Part shown: positions 1-9,060 of the stretch, in pieces
Layout of the letters: every line of letters begins with the position of its first letter
Numbering within the stretch: position 1 is the first letter of the stretch
From: CAZAMT01 sp964486145
GTDB taxonomy: Bacteria > Bacteroidota > Bacteroidia > Bacteroidales > JAAAOM01
DNA: 33,763 nt
Direction: 5' to 3'
NCBI GenBank assembly: GCA_964486145.1
Contig: CAZAMT010000011.1
Span: forward strand, 1-33,763
Notes under the pieces: model-generated
What the model saw: only the letters and a program-made list of their open reading frames with translations
The model's database searches: none
What the model was told of the DNA's origin: nothing
Program-made: the position numbers and the translations under genes

Positions 1-38
1 TGTGCCTCAGTAATTATCTCAGACATGGTCTGTTTCAT
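1..38 (-). CDS. start of an unidentified gene, truncated by the window edge
   Basis: Reading leftward, an ATG at 38 opens a frame that stays open to the window edge (MKQTMSEIITEA). It begins 36 bases after the stop of the hydroxyacyl-CoA dehydrogenase on the same strand, so it is probably the third gene of that operon. A second ATG at 26 is an alternative start. Twelve residues are too few to name a family; an acyl-CoA metabolic enzyme is likely from context only. Confidence 0.4.
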   Translation of the reverse strand, partial: MKQTMSEIITEA

Positions 39-74
39 TTCTTTACTTTTTTTAAGTTTTGTATCGTATGTTTA

Positions 75-1043
75 TTACTCGTACTTAGGGATTTGGTTAA
101 GTTTACGACCGAATTCATCGTATTCGTAAAATCCTTTCATATTGGTTCTTCCAAGTTGATTAGCCCTGACAAGCTTTTTAATAACGGGTGAGGCTTTATA
201 TTTCTGGTCTCCAAATTCGTAATAAAGGTTATCCATCCAGCGTACGACTTTGTCAAGTCCGATTTTATCAGCCATTTCAAAAGGCCCGAGCGCCAGCCCC
301 ATACCCATTTTCATCGTACTATCAATATCTTCTTTGGTGGCCACACCTTCCATGAGCACTTCACACGCTTCGTTTACCAGGGCAACAAAAAGCCTTACGC
401 TAATGAGTCCGGGTGATTCTTCCACGGGGATCATTATCTTGCTAATCATACTAACAAAGGTTTTAATGCGCTCATAGGATTCATCTGAGGTATAAAGACC
501 CCGCACAACCTCAACCATCCGTGAGCCTGGTGCTGTCGTATGAAAATGCAGACTCACACATCTGTCTTTGTATTTCAATTCTGATGACAATTCAGTGATA
601 ACAATGGTTGTTGAGTTTGTTGCGATGATGCAGTTCCTGTCAACATACTTTTCAATGTTCCTGAAAACTTCTTTTCTGCATTCAACGCGTTTCTCTCTGG
701 TACTTGACCGTATGGATTCGATAACCAAATCACAACCATGAAGATTTTCGTACCCAACAGAACCTTTTATCCTTGAAAGGATAGCACGTTTTTCACTGGG
801 AGTCATTCCCCAATGATCAATCATGGTATCCAGTTCTTTGCCAATTTCCGTGTATGCATTTTCAATTTTTGCATCGGACAATTCAATAAAAACAACTTCA
901 ATACCATAAGTGCTAATCATACGAGCAATGCTTTGCCCAACAGATCCACATCCAATGATTCCAACTTTTGAGAACAATGTTTTAGGCCTCGCTTTTTTGC
1001 TTAGGCCATATTCCTCGAGTGATTCGACAATTACTTCAGCCAT
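75..1043 (-). CDS. 3-hydroxyacyl-CoA dehydrogenase (3-hydroxybutyryl-CoA dehydrogenase-like), divergent active site
   Basis: This is a soluble NAD-dependent enzyme predicted to interconvert 3-hydroxyacyl-CoA and 3-oxoacyl-CoA. The Rossmann motif GCGSVG is at residues 31-36, after an unusual ~25-residue N-terminal extension. The C-terminal helical domain contains GPFEMADKIGLD near residue 253, as in the family. At 322 residues it is slightly longer than the usual ~285. Two signature regions differ from the norm: the catalytic-His segment, usually HFFNP, reads H166-F-H-T-T, and the usual GFIVNR reads G212-L-I-S-V-R, which removes a normally conserved Asn. The fold assignment is firm; the exact substrate is not. 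It starts 15 bases after the phosphate acetyltransferase stop and is almost certainly co-transcribed with it. Confidence 0.85.
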   Translation of the reverse strand: MAEVIVESLEEYGLSKKARPKTLFSKVGIIGCGSVGQSIARMISTYGIEVVFIELSDAKIENAYTEIGKELDTMIDHWGMTPSEKRAILSRIKGSVGYENLHGCDLVIESIRSSTREKRVECRKEVFRNIEKYVDRNCIIATNSTTIVITELSSELKYKDRCVSLHFHTTAPGSRMVEVVRGLYTSDESYERIKTFVSMISKIMIPVEESPGLISVRLFVALVNEACEVLMEGVATKEDIDSTMKMGMGLALGPFEMADKIGLDKVVRWMDNLYYEFGDQKYKASPVIKKLVRANQLGRTNMKGFYEYDEFGRKLNQIPKYE

Positions 1044-1058
1044 ATATTTTAAGTTAAA

Positions 1059-2063
1059 TTATTGATTTATTCCCGTTTGAGTTGCCGTAATAGCCACAAG
1101 ATTAACGATATCAGAGACAGAACAACCTCTGGAAAGATCGTTGATTGGAGCTGCAAGTCCTTGTAATATTGGTCCAACAGCCTCAGCTCGGGCAAGACGT
1201 TGAACAAGTTTGTAGGAAATGTTACCTGTTTCAAGGTTTGGGAAAATAAGAACATTGGCTTTCCCGGCAATATTGCTTCCTGGGGCCTTTGACTGACCTA
1301 TTTTTTCCACGATGGCGGCATCCGCCTGCAATTCCCCGTCAATTTTCAGATCGGGAGCCATTGATTTTGCAATTTTTGTTGCTTCAACAACTTTGTCAAC
1401 CATCTCGTGTTTTGCACTTCCTTTAGTAGAAAAGCTGAGCATAGCAACTTTTGGCTCTATTTCTGCAATAGCCCTTGTTGTTTCTGCAGTTGAAACGGCT
1501 ATTTCAGCAAGTTCTCTCGCTGTAGGGTTCGGATGAACAGCACAATCCGCAAAAACCAGCAAACCATTTTCACCAAATGTAGTGTCATTTAGAAACATTA
1601 AGAAAGCTCCTGATACAACGGATATCCCTTTTTTTGTTTTTACATACTGAAATGCAGGTCTTAAAACATCACCAGTTGCATTGGCAGCTCCGGCAACTTC
1701 GCCATCAGCATCCCCGTTTTTTATCATTAATGTTGCCAGGTATAAAGGATCTTCAATGAGCTTTAATGCTTTATCATGGGTCATTCCTTTGTGTTTTCGC
1801 AACTCTACCATGCTATTTACATACACATCCTTTTTGTCATGTTCTTGAGGGTTAATTATCTGAGCTTTTGAAATGTTGTTTAACTGCAACTTCTCTGCAT
1901 CTGCTAAAATTTTTTTTGAATCACCGATAAGTATCACCTTGGCCATTGATTCATTTAAAATGATCTCCGCGGCTTTTAATGTTCTTTCATCTCCACTTTC
2001 CGGTAAAACAATTTTTTTCTGAAGGTTTTTTGCTTTTCTTTTAATTGAATTAATTAAATCCAT
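1059..2063 (-). CDS. pta: phosphate acetyltransferase
   Basis: This cytoplasmic enzyme converts acetyl-CoA plus phosphate to acetyl phosphate plus CoA, and the reverse. At 334 residues it is the short, single-domain Pta. Recognisable family blocks are PESGDERTLKAAEIIL near the N-terminus, MLSFSTKGSAKHEMVDKV in the middle, and GPILQGLAAPINDLSRGC near the C-terminus. These favour Pta over phosphate butyryltransferase. The usual partner, acetate kinase, is not adjacent; the next gene on the same strand is a 3-hydroxyacyl-CoA dehydrogenase. The operon therefore links acetyl phosphate to CoA-thioester metabolism. The start ATG at 2063 has no Shine-Dalgarno sequence. A Crp-like palindrome lies 78 bases upstream. 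Confidence 0.93.
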   Translation of the reverse strand: MDLINSIKRKAKNLQKKIVLPESGDERTLKAAEIILNESMAKVILIGDSKKILADAEKLQLNNISKAQIINPQEHDKKDVYVNSMVELRKHKGMTHDKALKLIEDPLYLATLMIKNGDADGEVAGAANATGDVLRPAFQYVKTKKGISVVSGAFLMFLNDTTFGENGLLVFADCAVHPNPTARELAEIAVSTAETTRAIAEIEPKVAMLSFSTKGSAKHEMVDKVVEATKIAKSMAPDLKIDGELQADAAIVEKIGQSKAPGSNIAGKANVLIFPNLETGNISYKLVQRLARAEAVGPILQGLAAPINDLSRGCSVSDIVNLVAITATQTGINQ

Positions 2064-2140
2064 TGTATTTCAATATGTTATGATTTATTAAATAAAGGCA
2101 TAAAATTAATAAAATAAATATAACCCTTGCTATATCTACC

Positions 2141-2156
2141 AGTGATATAGATCACA
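2141..2156. promoter_or_regulatory. Crp/Fnr-family-like operator palindrome
   Basis: The sequence AGTGATATAGATCACA matches the TGTGA-N6-TCACA pattern of Crp-type sites at nine of ten defined positions. Its core GTGATATAGATCAC differs by one base from the palindrome GTGATCTAGATCAC. It is 78 bases from the pta start and 312 from the dehydrogenase start, so pta is the likelier target. The regulator itself is not in the window. Confidence 0.45.
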
Positions 2157-2439
2157 AAACGACACTGGCATGTCATATAACATAGATTTTGTAGATTACA
2201 ATTAAATTACATCGGTATTTTTTCTTATATCTAAACTTCACATACGTAATCGGTTGTATTAATATTCTTGAAATCACAATTTAGAATCAGAATCAATAAA
2301 GATTAGCGATTAAACTGCATCAACTGCAACTCGCCATTTTGAATTTGCCTTTTGCCTTCGGTAATGTAGTGATAGTTAAAAATGTTGCGACTTCCTTTTA
2401 TTTTTCAAATGACGAATTATAAACGTATTTGTTAATTGC

Positions 2440-2447
2440 TAATTTTG
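2440..2447 (+). promoter_or_regulatory. Bacteroidota -7 promoter element
   Basis: TAATTTTG is an exact match to TAnnTTTG, 20 bases before the ATG at 2468. No good TTTG -33 box is present at the usual spacing. Confidence 0.45.
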
Positions 2448-2467
2448 TTAAAAATAATTGAAAGCGA

Positions 2468-5398
2468 ATGAATAGCATATTTGAAGAACTGGCTCAAAAA
2501 ATGGATGGAGATCTTTTTGTAGATGACGTAAATAAGATATTATATTCGACGGACGCTTCTGCTTACAAAGAAACCCCTTTGGCTATTGCCAGACCAAAAA
2601 ATAAAAATGATTTACAAGAACTCATAAGTTTTGCCAATACCAATAATACATATTTAATTCCTCGAACGGCAGGTACATCACTTGCGGGGCAGGTGGTTGG
2701 CGGTGGTATAATTGTTGACGTGTCAAAATATTTTACTGAGATCATTGAAATAAACGAACAGGAACGTTGGGTAAGGGTGCAACCCGGTGTGATTTTGGAT
2801 GAACTGAATAAGGAATTAAATCCTCTTGGATTATTTTTCGCTCCGGAGACCTCAACATCAAACCGCTGTATGTTGGGAGGTATGGTAGGAAATAATTCCT
2901 GTGGAGCTCATTCCTTAATTTATGGAAGCACCCGCGATCATCTTCTCGAGGTGAAAGCAATTTTGAGTAACGGCGAAGAGGTTGCATTTTCTGAAATTGA
3001 TACGGATGAATTTGAAGCAAAATGCAAACAGTACAATCTTGAAGGAAACATCTATAAGAAATTAAAGGATATATTGAAAGATACTGAAATCCAAAATGAA
3101 ATAAAAGAGCAGTTTCCCGATCCCATTCTTGAAAGAAGAAATACAGGATATGCTATTGATATTTTGTTGGAGAGTAAACCTTTTACAGCAAATGCTCCAA
3201 AGTTCAATATGAGTAAATTACTTGCAGGCTCAGAGGGAACACTTGCCTTGACTACAGAAGTAAAACTCAACCTTGTTCCTCTCCCTCCTAAAGAAAAAGT
3301 CCTCATATGCATTCATCATGAAACACTGGAGGAATCTTTTGATGCCAATATTGTTGCTTTAAAACATCAACCCGATGCCATCGAACTTATGGATAAAATA
3401 ATACTCGATTGCACAAAAACCAATATTGAGCATTTAAAAAACCGGTTTTTTGTTGAAGGTGATCCCGGGGCAATCCTTTGTATAGAGTTTTCAAGGGATA
3501 GTCGTGAAGAATTGGATAAAATCACAGACAACCTAATTCGTGAAATAAAAAATGCCGGTTTCGGATATCACTATCCTGTGCTGTATGGTGATGATATAAA
3601 AAAAGTTTGGGCCTTGCGAAAAGCCGGGCTCGGGTTGTTATCCAATTTACCGGGCGATGCGAAACCTGCTCCCGTAATTGAAGACACATCCGTTAATCCT
3701 CAGCAACTGCCGGAATATCTAAAAGAATTCAGGAAAATTCTTGATAAACACAAACTTGAATGTGTTTACTACGGTCACATTGCAACCGGCGAATTGCATT
3801 TGCGACCAGTCTTAAACCTGAAAGATCCACATGATGTCGAACTATTTCATACCATCGCTCTGGAGGTTGCACATCTGGTGAAAAATTACAAAGGTTCATT
3901 GAGTGGTGAACATGGTGATGGCCGTTTACGGGGCGAGTTTATTCCATTGATGTTGGGAGAACGTATTTATGATATTTTCAAAGATATAAAGCATACCTGG
4001 GATCCGAACGGAGTTTTTAACAGGGGAAAAATTGTTGATACCCCGAAAATGAATACCTTTCTGCGCTATAAGCCCGGACAGGAAACCAAGAATATAAAAA
4101 CCATTTTCAGATTTGATGAATCAGCAGGGATTTTGAGGATGGCAGAAAAATGCAATGGATCAGGTGACTGTCGAAAAACTGAAATTATTGGCGGAACCAT
4201 GTGTCCGAGTTACATGGCATTGAAAGATGAAGTTACAACAACGCGGGCCAGGGCAAATGTGTTGCGTGAATTTTTAACCAACTCGGAAAAGTCAAATCCG
4301 TTTGATCACCAGGAAATTTATGATGTATTGGATTTATGCCTTTCATGTAAAGGGTGTAAATCCGAATGTCCTTCCAATGTGGACATGGCCAAAATGAAAG
4401 CGGAGTTTTTACAACATTACTATGATTCCAGAGGACTTCCTCTACGTGCCTGGATGATAGCCAATATATCAAAGTTCAACAAGCTGGGTTCGATTCTGCC
4501 CGAAGTTTACAATTTTTTCATGAAAAATAAAACCATGGCTGGATTTATAAAGAAAACCATTGGTTTTGCAAAGGATAGAAGCATGCCTTTGCTCGGCAAA
4601 AGTACCCTCCGAAGATGGATGAAGCTGAATTTAAATAATTTAAACAGCAAGATAAAAGATCATAACAAGCAGATATATTTGTTTGTTGATGAATTTACCA
4701 ATTATAACGATGTCCATATCGGCAAAGCAGCTATTCTTTTACTGCATCATTTGGGTTACAAAGTACATGTATTGAATCATGAGGAAAGTGGGCGAACGTA
4801 CATTTCAAAAGGCTTACTGCGGAGGGCAAAGAAAATAGCCAATAAAAATGTTGGTATATTTAAAGATATTATCACAGAGCAGGTTCCGTTGGTTGGTGTT
4901 GAACCTTCAGCAATATTAACATTTCGTGATGAATATCCTGACCTTGTCGATGAAAAATTACTTGATGCAGCAAAACATATCAGTTCATATGCTTTGACGT
5001 TTGAAGAATTTTTGGCATCTGAAATAGGGAAAGGGAATGTTGAGCAGGCCTTGTTTACGGATAACCACCTAACTCTTAAAGTACATGGGCATTGCCAGCA
5101 GAAAGCTGTTTCTTCCGTAAATCATACAAAACAAATATTGTCATTTCCGGCAAATTATCAGGTTGAGGAAATTAAATCTGGTTGCTGCGGTATGGCAGGT
5201 TCTTTCGGATATGAAAAAGAACATTATGATTTGTCAATGAAAGTGGGTGAACTGGTACTTTTTCCTGCCGTGCGCGCGGCAAATGCCGAAACTGTTATTG
5301 TTGCAGCAGGCACCAGTTGTCGCCACCAGATTAAAGACGGTACGAATAAAGAATCACGGCATCCGGCTGAAATACTATACGATGCCCTAAAAACGTAA
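2468..5398 (+). CDS. FAD-linked oxidase fused to Fe-S/CCG domain (D-2-hydroxyacid dehydrogenase, YdiJ/GlcD-GlpC type)
   Basis: This 976-residue fusion resembles the YdiJ type of D-2-hydroxyacid (D-2-hydroxyglutarate or D-lactate) dehydrogenases. Residues ~35-215 form the FAD-binding PCMH domain (PRTAGTSLAGQVVGGG; GMVGNNSCGAHSLIYGSTRD). The FAD-oxidase C-terminal domain follows, with SGEHGDGRLRGEF near 478. Cysteine clusters CNGSGDC near 561 and CLSCKGCKSECP near 624 are ferredoxin-like 4Fe-4S ligands. The last ~200 residues are a GlpC-like CCG domain with GHCQQKA and SGCCGMAGSFGYE near 905. It probably oxidises a 2-hydroxyacid at the membrane face and passes electrons through Fe-S centres to quinone or a carrier. 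The substrate cannot be fixed from sequence. The frame is intact, and the gene stands alone downstream of its own -7 box. Confidence 0.9.
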   Translation: MNSIFEELAQKMDGDLFVDDVNKILYSTDASAYKETPLAIARPKNKNDLQELISFANTNNTYLIPRTAGTSLAGQVVGGGIIVDVSKYFTEIIEINEQERWVRVQPGVILDELNKELNPLGLFFAPETSTSNRCMLGGMVGNNSCGAHSLIYGSTRDHLLEVKAILSNGEEVAFSEIDTDEFEAKCKQYNLEGNIYKKLKDILKDTEIQNEIKEQFPDPILERRNTGYAIDILLESKPFTANAPKFNMSKLLAGSEGTLALTTEVKLNLVPLPPKEKVLICIHHETLEESFDANIVALKHQPDAIELMDKIILDCTKTNIEHLKNRFFVEGDPGAILCIEFSRDSREELDKITDNLIREIKNAGFGYHYPVLYGDDIKKVWALRKAGLGLLSNLPGDAKPAPVIEDTSVNPQQLPEYLKEFRKILDKHKLECVYYGHIATGELHLRPVLNLKDPHDVELFHTIALEVAHLVKNYKGSLSGEHGDGRLRGEFIPLMLGERIYDIFKDIKHTWDPNGVFNRGKIVDTPKMNTFLRYKPGQETKNIKTIFRFDESAGILRMAEKCNGSGDCRKTEIIGGTMCPSYMALKDEVTTTRARANVLREFLTNSEKSNPFDHQEIYDVLDLCLSCKGCKSECPSNVDMAKMKAEFLQHYYDSRGLPLRAWMIANISKFNKLGSILPEVYNFFMKNKTMAGFIKKTIGFAKDRSMPLLGKSTLRRWMKLNLNNLNSKIKDHNKQIYLFVDEFTNYNDVHIGKAAILLLHHLGYKVHVLNHEESGRTYISKGLLRRAKKIANKNVGIFKDIITEQVPLVGVEPSAILTFRDEYPDLVDEKLLDAAKHISSYALTFEEFLASEIGKGNVEQALFTDNHLTLKVHGHCQQKAVSSVNHTKQILSFPANYQVEEIKSGCCGMAGSFGYEKEHYDLSMKVGELVLFPAVRAANAETVIVAAGTSCRHQIKDGTNKESRHPAEILYDALKT

Positions 5399-5469
5399 TG
5401 TAATAATTACCACAGTTCTTACAATGTTGGTTAATTTGTTGATACAATTATCCTAATAAAAAATAAATC

Positions 5470-6297
5470 ATGAAGCATCTTCTTGTAATTATTCTATTTT
5501 CTTTCAATATGGTTTTTATTCAGGCACAAAGTATTAAAATGATGACTTACAATATTCGGTATGATTCACCAAATGACGGTGAAAATCGGTGGATCTACCG
5601 GAAAGATTTTCTGGCAAATCAGATCAGGTTTCATGGACCCGATGTTTTTGGAATACAGGAAGGCATGCATCACCAGGTTCAGTTTTTAGATAGTATGTTG
5701 GCAGACTATGACTATGTTGGTGTCGGGAGGGAGGATGGAAAAACAAAAGGAGAGTACAGTGCGTTGTTTTACCGGCCTTTGGTATTTAAGTTGGTGAAAC
5801 AGGAAACTTTCTGGTTATCGGAAACACCAGGGAAAATTTCGGTTGGATGGGATGCAGCACTCGAACGAATTTGCACCTTTGCTTTGCTGCAGCATAGAGA
5901 ATCCAGCCGATTCATATGGGTTTTTAATACTCATTTTGACCATCGCGGTGAACAGGCCAGACAGGAAAGTGCAAAACTCATCATTGAAAAAATGAAGAAT
6001 GTTAATAAAAATGCGTATCCGGTTGTTTTAATGGGTGACTTAAATCTTGAACCACATCATCCATCAATACATTTCATTGAAAAACATATAAATGACAGCC
6101 ACAACGTTTGTGAGATATGTTTTGGACCAAAAGGTACATTTAATGGATTTAATTTTTGTGAACCGGTAAAGCGCAGAATTGACTACATCTTTGTTTCAAA
6201 AGATATAAATGTCAGTAAATATGCAGTTTTGAGTGATTGCCGTGAAATGAAATATCCATCGGACCACATGCCCGTTTTCGTGGAATTGGATTTTTAA
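5470..6297 (+). CDS. secreted endonuclease/exonuclease/phosphatase family protein
   Basis: A signal peptide covers roughly residues 1-20, ending FIQAQ, so the protein is exported. The mature part is a complete EEP (DNase I-like) fold of typical length. The first metal-binding region is MTYNIRYD, and Glu64 lies in FGIQEG. The histidine block is NTHFDHRG, the Asp/Asn pair is GDLNLEP, and the C-terminal catalytic pair is SDHMPV. Members of this exported group act on nucleic acids, phosphoinositides or other phosphodiesters; the sequence does not discriminate. It begins 71 bases after the dehydrogenase stop and probably has its own promoter. Confidence 0.88.
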   Translation: MKHLLVIILFSFNMVFIQAQSIKMMTYNIRYDSPNDGENRWIYRKDFLANQIRFHGPDVFGIQEGMHHQVQFLDSMLADYDYVGVGREDGKTKGEYSALFYRPLVFKLVKQETFWLSETPGKISVGWDAALERICTFALLQHRESSRFIWVFNTHFDHRGEQARQESAKLIIEKMKNVNKNAYPVVLMGDLNLEPHHPSIHFIEKHINDSHNVCEICFGPKGTFNGFNFCEPVKRRIDYIFVSKDINVSKYAVLSDCREMKYPSDHMPVFVELDF

Positions 6298-6364
6298 ATA
6301 AAATAGTGTAACTTATTGTTTTATAGAGTAGAAACAATTATTTCTGAGAAAATTTATTGAGCAG

Positions 6365-6790
6365 ATGCAGCACAACGTAGTGAAATACCGGATCCTTACG
6401 CAACATTCATTGATATTGGAAAATTACAGTGGATTAATAAAATTACCCGATGTCGAAAAAATTCTTACAAGGGAATTTCAGGATCCGGATTTTAACCCGG
6501 CTTTTGATTACTTGTGCGTTTTGAAAAATGCTAAAATTGTTTTAACCTCTGAAGATTTAAATAAGATGTCAGGATTTTTGGATGCAGTTAAAGACGATGT
6601 TGTTCCACATAAAGTAGCACTATTGACAGAAACTCCGGGACAGGTAGCTTCATCAACAATATATTCGGAACTGCTTAGAGGAATGCCGGTAGAGATTGAA
6701 GTCTTCACAACCTTTGAAGCCGCAGTGCGGTGGCTGCATAAATCGTCCAAAATTTTAAGCTTGATCCATGAATTTCTTTCAAACAAATAA
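6365..6790 (+). CDS. small cytoplasmic protein, STAS/SpoIIAA-like fold suspected
   Basis: This is a 141-residue soluble protein with no signal peptide, membrane segment or cysteine-rich site. Alternating short strands and helices, with segments such as DYLCVLKNAKIVLTSEDLNKM and IEVFTTFEAAVRWL, resemble the small SpoIIAA/STAS-like proteins common in Bacteroidota. The C-terminal 'FTTFEAAVRWL' ending is typical of that group. No enzyme motif is visible and I do not assign a function. It follows the EEP gene by 67 bases and converges on the symporter gene. Confidence 0.7.
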   Translation: MQHNVVKYRILTQHSLILENYSGLIKLPDVEKILTREFQDPDFNPAFDYLCVLKNAKIVLTSEDLNKMSGFLDAVKDDVVPHKVALLTETPGQVASSTIYSELLRGMPVEIEVFTTFEAAVRWLHKSSKILSLIHEFLSNK

Positions 6791-6906
6791 ATGATAAATT
6801 TATTCGGTCATAGGTTAAGAGGTTTGAACAACCTGTTCCGTGCACGATAGTGTCGGAAAAGTAAAAAAGCGCTTTAATTAGACACAATTTGGGCCGGTAT
6901 CAATAG

Positions 6907-8115
6907 CTAAACATTTAATTGTTCACCTTCCGTCTTTGCAATAATCACTGCCCCGCAACTATCACTCCAGATGTTTGTTGCTGTTCGGAACATATCAAGA
7001 ATACGATCAACCGGAAGAATTAATGCAATGAGTTCATACGGTAACCCCAAGACGTCGAGGATTATTGTAATGATTACCAGGCTGGCCATAGGGATCGCGG
7101 CTGTACCGATGGATGTTAATAATGCGGTGAGTAAAATGATAAATTGTTCTTTCATTCCCATTTCAATTCCCTGGGCTTGCGCAATGAACATCACAACTCC
7201 TACAATGTAAATGGCAGTACCATCCATATTCACTGTTGCACCTATGGGAAGAGTAAAATTGGTTATTTTATGTGATACACCTGATCTTTCATTCACACCT
7301 TTCATGGTTAGTGGCAGTGTTGCTGCTGAAGATGCAGTTGAAAAGGCTGTTAGCAATGCAGTGATCATATTGTTGAAATGCCTGATAGGATTAACTCTGG
7401 CAAAGAAATATAAAAGCGCAGGCAGTGTAACAAAGATGTGAATAAACAGGGCTAACAATACCGTTCCGACAAAGGCGGAAAGATCAACAAACAGTTTGAC
7501 AACATCGTTTTGCGCAGCAACAACCCCGGCGACAAGACCAAAAATACCAAAAGGAGCAAGGATAATGACAAATTCAGTGATTTTCATGAATAAACTGAAA
7601 ATGGCGTTGAACAGGGTTGATAAAAATTGATTTTCTTTTGCTTCGATCTTACTTGTAAATATTCCAATGATAATCGCAATGAATATTACTGATAGCAATT
7701 CATTGTTAACAAGAGCCGTGAATATATTATCCGGGACAATTCCAATTAACACATCTTTCAGACTTTTATGTTCAAGCTCCAAGGAATCGATGGAGGCGAG
7801 TCTGCTAATATCAACCCCGGTACCGGGTTGAAACAAATCAACAAGGATTAAACCAATAATAATGGCAAACGTACTTGTTATTAAATAATAAACCATCGTT
7901 TTTAATCCCAAACGTCCGAGGCTGTCAGAGGCACCCAGATTTACTATACCGGAAACAATGGAGCTAAATATCAAGGGAATGACCAGCATTTTTAATCCGC
8001 GCAAAAAAAGATCGCCCATCCACTCGATGTAAATAACATAATCTCCTAAAAACAACCCGAAAAGAACAGCAGCTATGAGCGCGATTAAAATCTGCCAGTG
8101 TAACTTTAACTTCAT
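6907..8115 (-). CDS. dicarboxylate/amino acid:cation symporter (DAACS family)
   Basis: This is an inner-membrane secondary transporter of 402 residues with the usual eight transmembrane segments and two re-entrant hairpins. Hairpin 1 carries the serine-rich motif SSAATLPLTM. TM7 carries NMDGTAIY, the sodium/substrate motif of GltP/DctA/GltPh proteins. TM8 carries DRILDMFRTATNIWSDSCGAVI, where the Asp before Ser-Cys contacts the substrate amino group in glutamate/aspartate carriers. This favours an acidic or neutral amino acid over a plain C4-dicarboxylate, but only weakly. A TAnTTTG-like box lies on the minus strand at 8144-8150. The frame is complete. Confidence 0.92.
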   Translation of the reverse strand: MKLKLHWQILIALIAAVLFGLFLGDYVIYIEWMGDLFLRGLKMLVIPLIFSSIVSGIVNLGASDSLGRLGLKTMVYYLITSTFAIIIGLILVDLFQPGTGVDISRLASIDSLELEHKSLKDVLIGIVPDNIFTALVNNELLSVIFIAIIIGIFTSKIEAKENQFLSTLFNAIFSLFMKITEFVIILAPFGIFGLVAGVVAAQNDVVKLFVDLSAFVGTVLLALFIHIFVTLPALLYFFARVNPIRHFNNMITALLTAFSTASSAATLPLTMKGVNERSGVSHKITNFTLPIGATVNMDGTAIYIVGVVMFIAQAQGIEMGMKEQFIILLTALLTSIGTAAIPMASLVIITIILDVLGLPYELIALILPVDRILDMFRTATNIWSDSCGAVIIAKTEGEQLNV

Positions 8116-8575
8116 TTGAATTAAATAACTGTTAATAATTTCACAAAATATTACTTTACTATTTCATAACCGGTTTTGACAGGTTAAATAGCACGGGAAA
8201 CTTTTACAACATGAACATGAAAAAAAATTAGCTCCAAAATTAAAAATAATTAGTGAAAATCTGTCCCAAATGCACAAATAGACACAATCCTTTAATTATT
8301 AATGGGTTAGTATGCAGCTTTGATTTTTTTATTTAAAACTATATAAGGATAGGTTAGGACATAAATAATCAATTTTAATAGCGTTAATTATGTTAAATAG
8401 AAAAATAAATTCTTAACTTCTGGATAGATTTCGATTATCCTGAATAAACCCAATATGTTTTTTAAGTATTAAAACTTATACCAAAAAAAGAAAAATAATG
8501 CAATTGAAAGTAGAATGTCCATAAGTAACGGGATCAATTCAACATCCCAGTACATTCATTCATAAAAAGTAACAT

Positions 8576-8615
8576 ATGTAACTGTTAAACGTGTGAAAAA
8601 TATACTTATGTAACT
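8576..8615 (+). repeat. paired ATGTAACT direct repeats, left of the gap
   Basis: ATGTAACT occurs at 8576-8583, overlapping the palindrome ACATATGT at 8572-8579, and again at 8608-8615. The spacing of 32 bases is close to three helical turns. The same octamer recurs beyond the gap at 9038-9045 and inverted at 9053-9060, which suggests binding sites for one regulator. Confidence 0.45.
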
Positions 8616-8874
8616 ACTATTTCATAAACTGAAGGCTCTGAAATAGAAATATACTAAATTGAAATTAATCATAACATATTTATCTTAATATCAGTGGATA
8701 TGATGTTTCATTTGAATTAATTGTTTAATAAATTGTTTATAATTGTAACCAATTCTATTATTTCTAACCATAATTGACCTTTATATTAAAGGTTATGAGT
8801 GTTTTAAGCATTTTATTGTAAGTATTATGTTAAGGATATCGAGATTGCTGAATGAAAATAAGGTTAACAATGGT

Positions 8875-8974
8875 NNNNNNNNNNNNNNNNNNNNNNNNNN
8901 NNNNNNNNNNNNNNNNNNNNNNNNNNNNNNNNNNNNNNNNNNNNNNNNNNNNNNNNNNNNNNNNNNNNNNNNNN
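8875..8974. other. assembly gap of 100 N
   Basis: Exactly 100 consecutive Ns mark a scaffold join of unknown true length. Any frame crossing it is meaningless. The AT-rich repeated flanks are a plausible cause of the break. Confidence 0.99.
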
Positions 8975-9031
8975 CTTGAATCATCTATGTGTTTATGTAT
9001 AACAGCAAGATTATTACGACGTGCATAAAAA

Positions 9032-9060
9032 TTACAAATGTAACTTTGCAAAAGTTACAT
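9032..9060. promoter_or_regulatory. compound operator-like palindrome
   Basis: TTACAAATGTAA at 9032-9043 is a TTACA/TGTAA palindrome. It overlaps a perfect 10-base inverted repeat, ATGTAACTTT (9038-9047) and AAAGTTACAT (9051-9060), with a 3-base loop. TACAATTGTA, a perfect 10-base palindrome, follows at 9080-9089. TTACAAATGTAA recurs inside the XRE gene at 9694-9705. The pattern suggests a regulator-binding cluster, with the adjacent XRE protein the obvious candidate. Confidence 0.5.

Larger units (their letters stand above)
2064..2467. other. divergent intergenic region between pta and the FAD/Fe-S dehydrogenase
   Basis: This 404-base AT-rich spacer separates two diverging genes and must hold both promoters. 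It contains a Crp-like palindrome (2141-2156), an overlapping 7-base inverted repeat (CTATATC at 2130-2136, GATATAG at 2144-2150) and a TAnnTTTG box (2440-2447). I see no open frame of convincing composition in it. Confidence 0.6.

Noticed and set aside
6820..6834. AGGTT-TGAAC-AACCT inverted repeat between convergent genes.
   Set aside because: A five-base stem without a T tract; could assist termination but is not distinguishable from chance.
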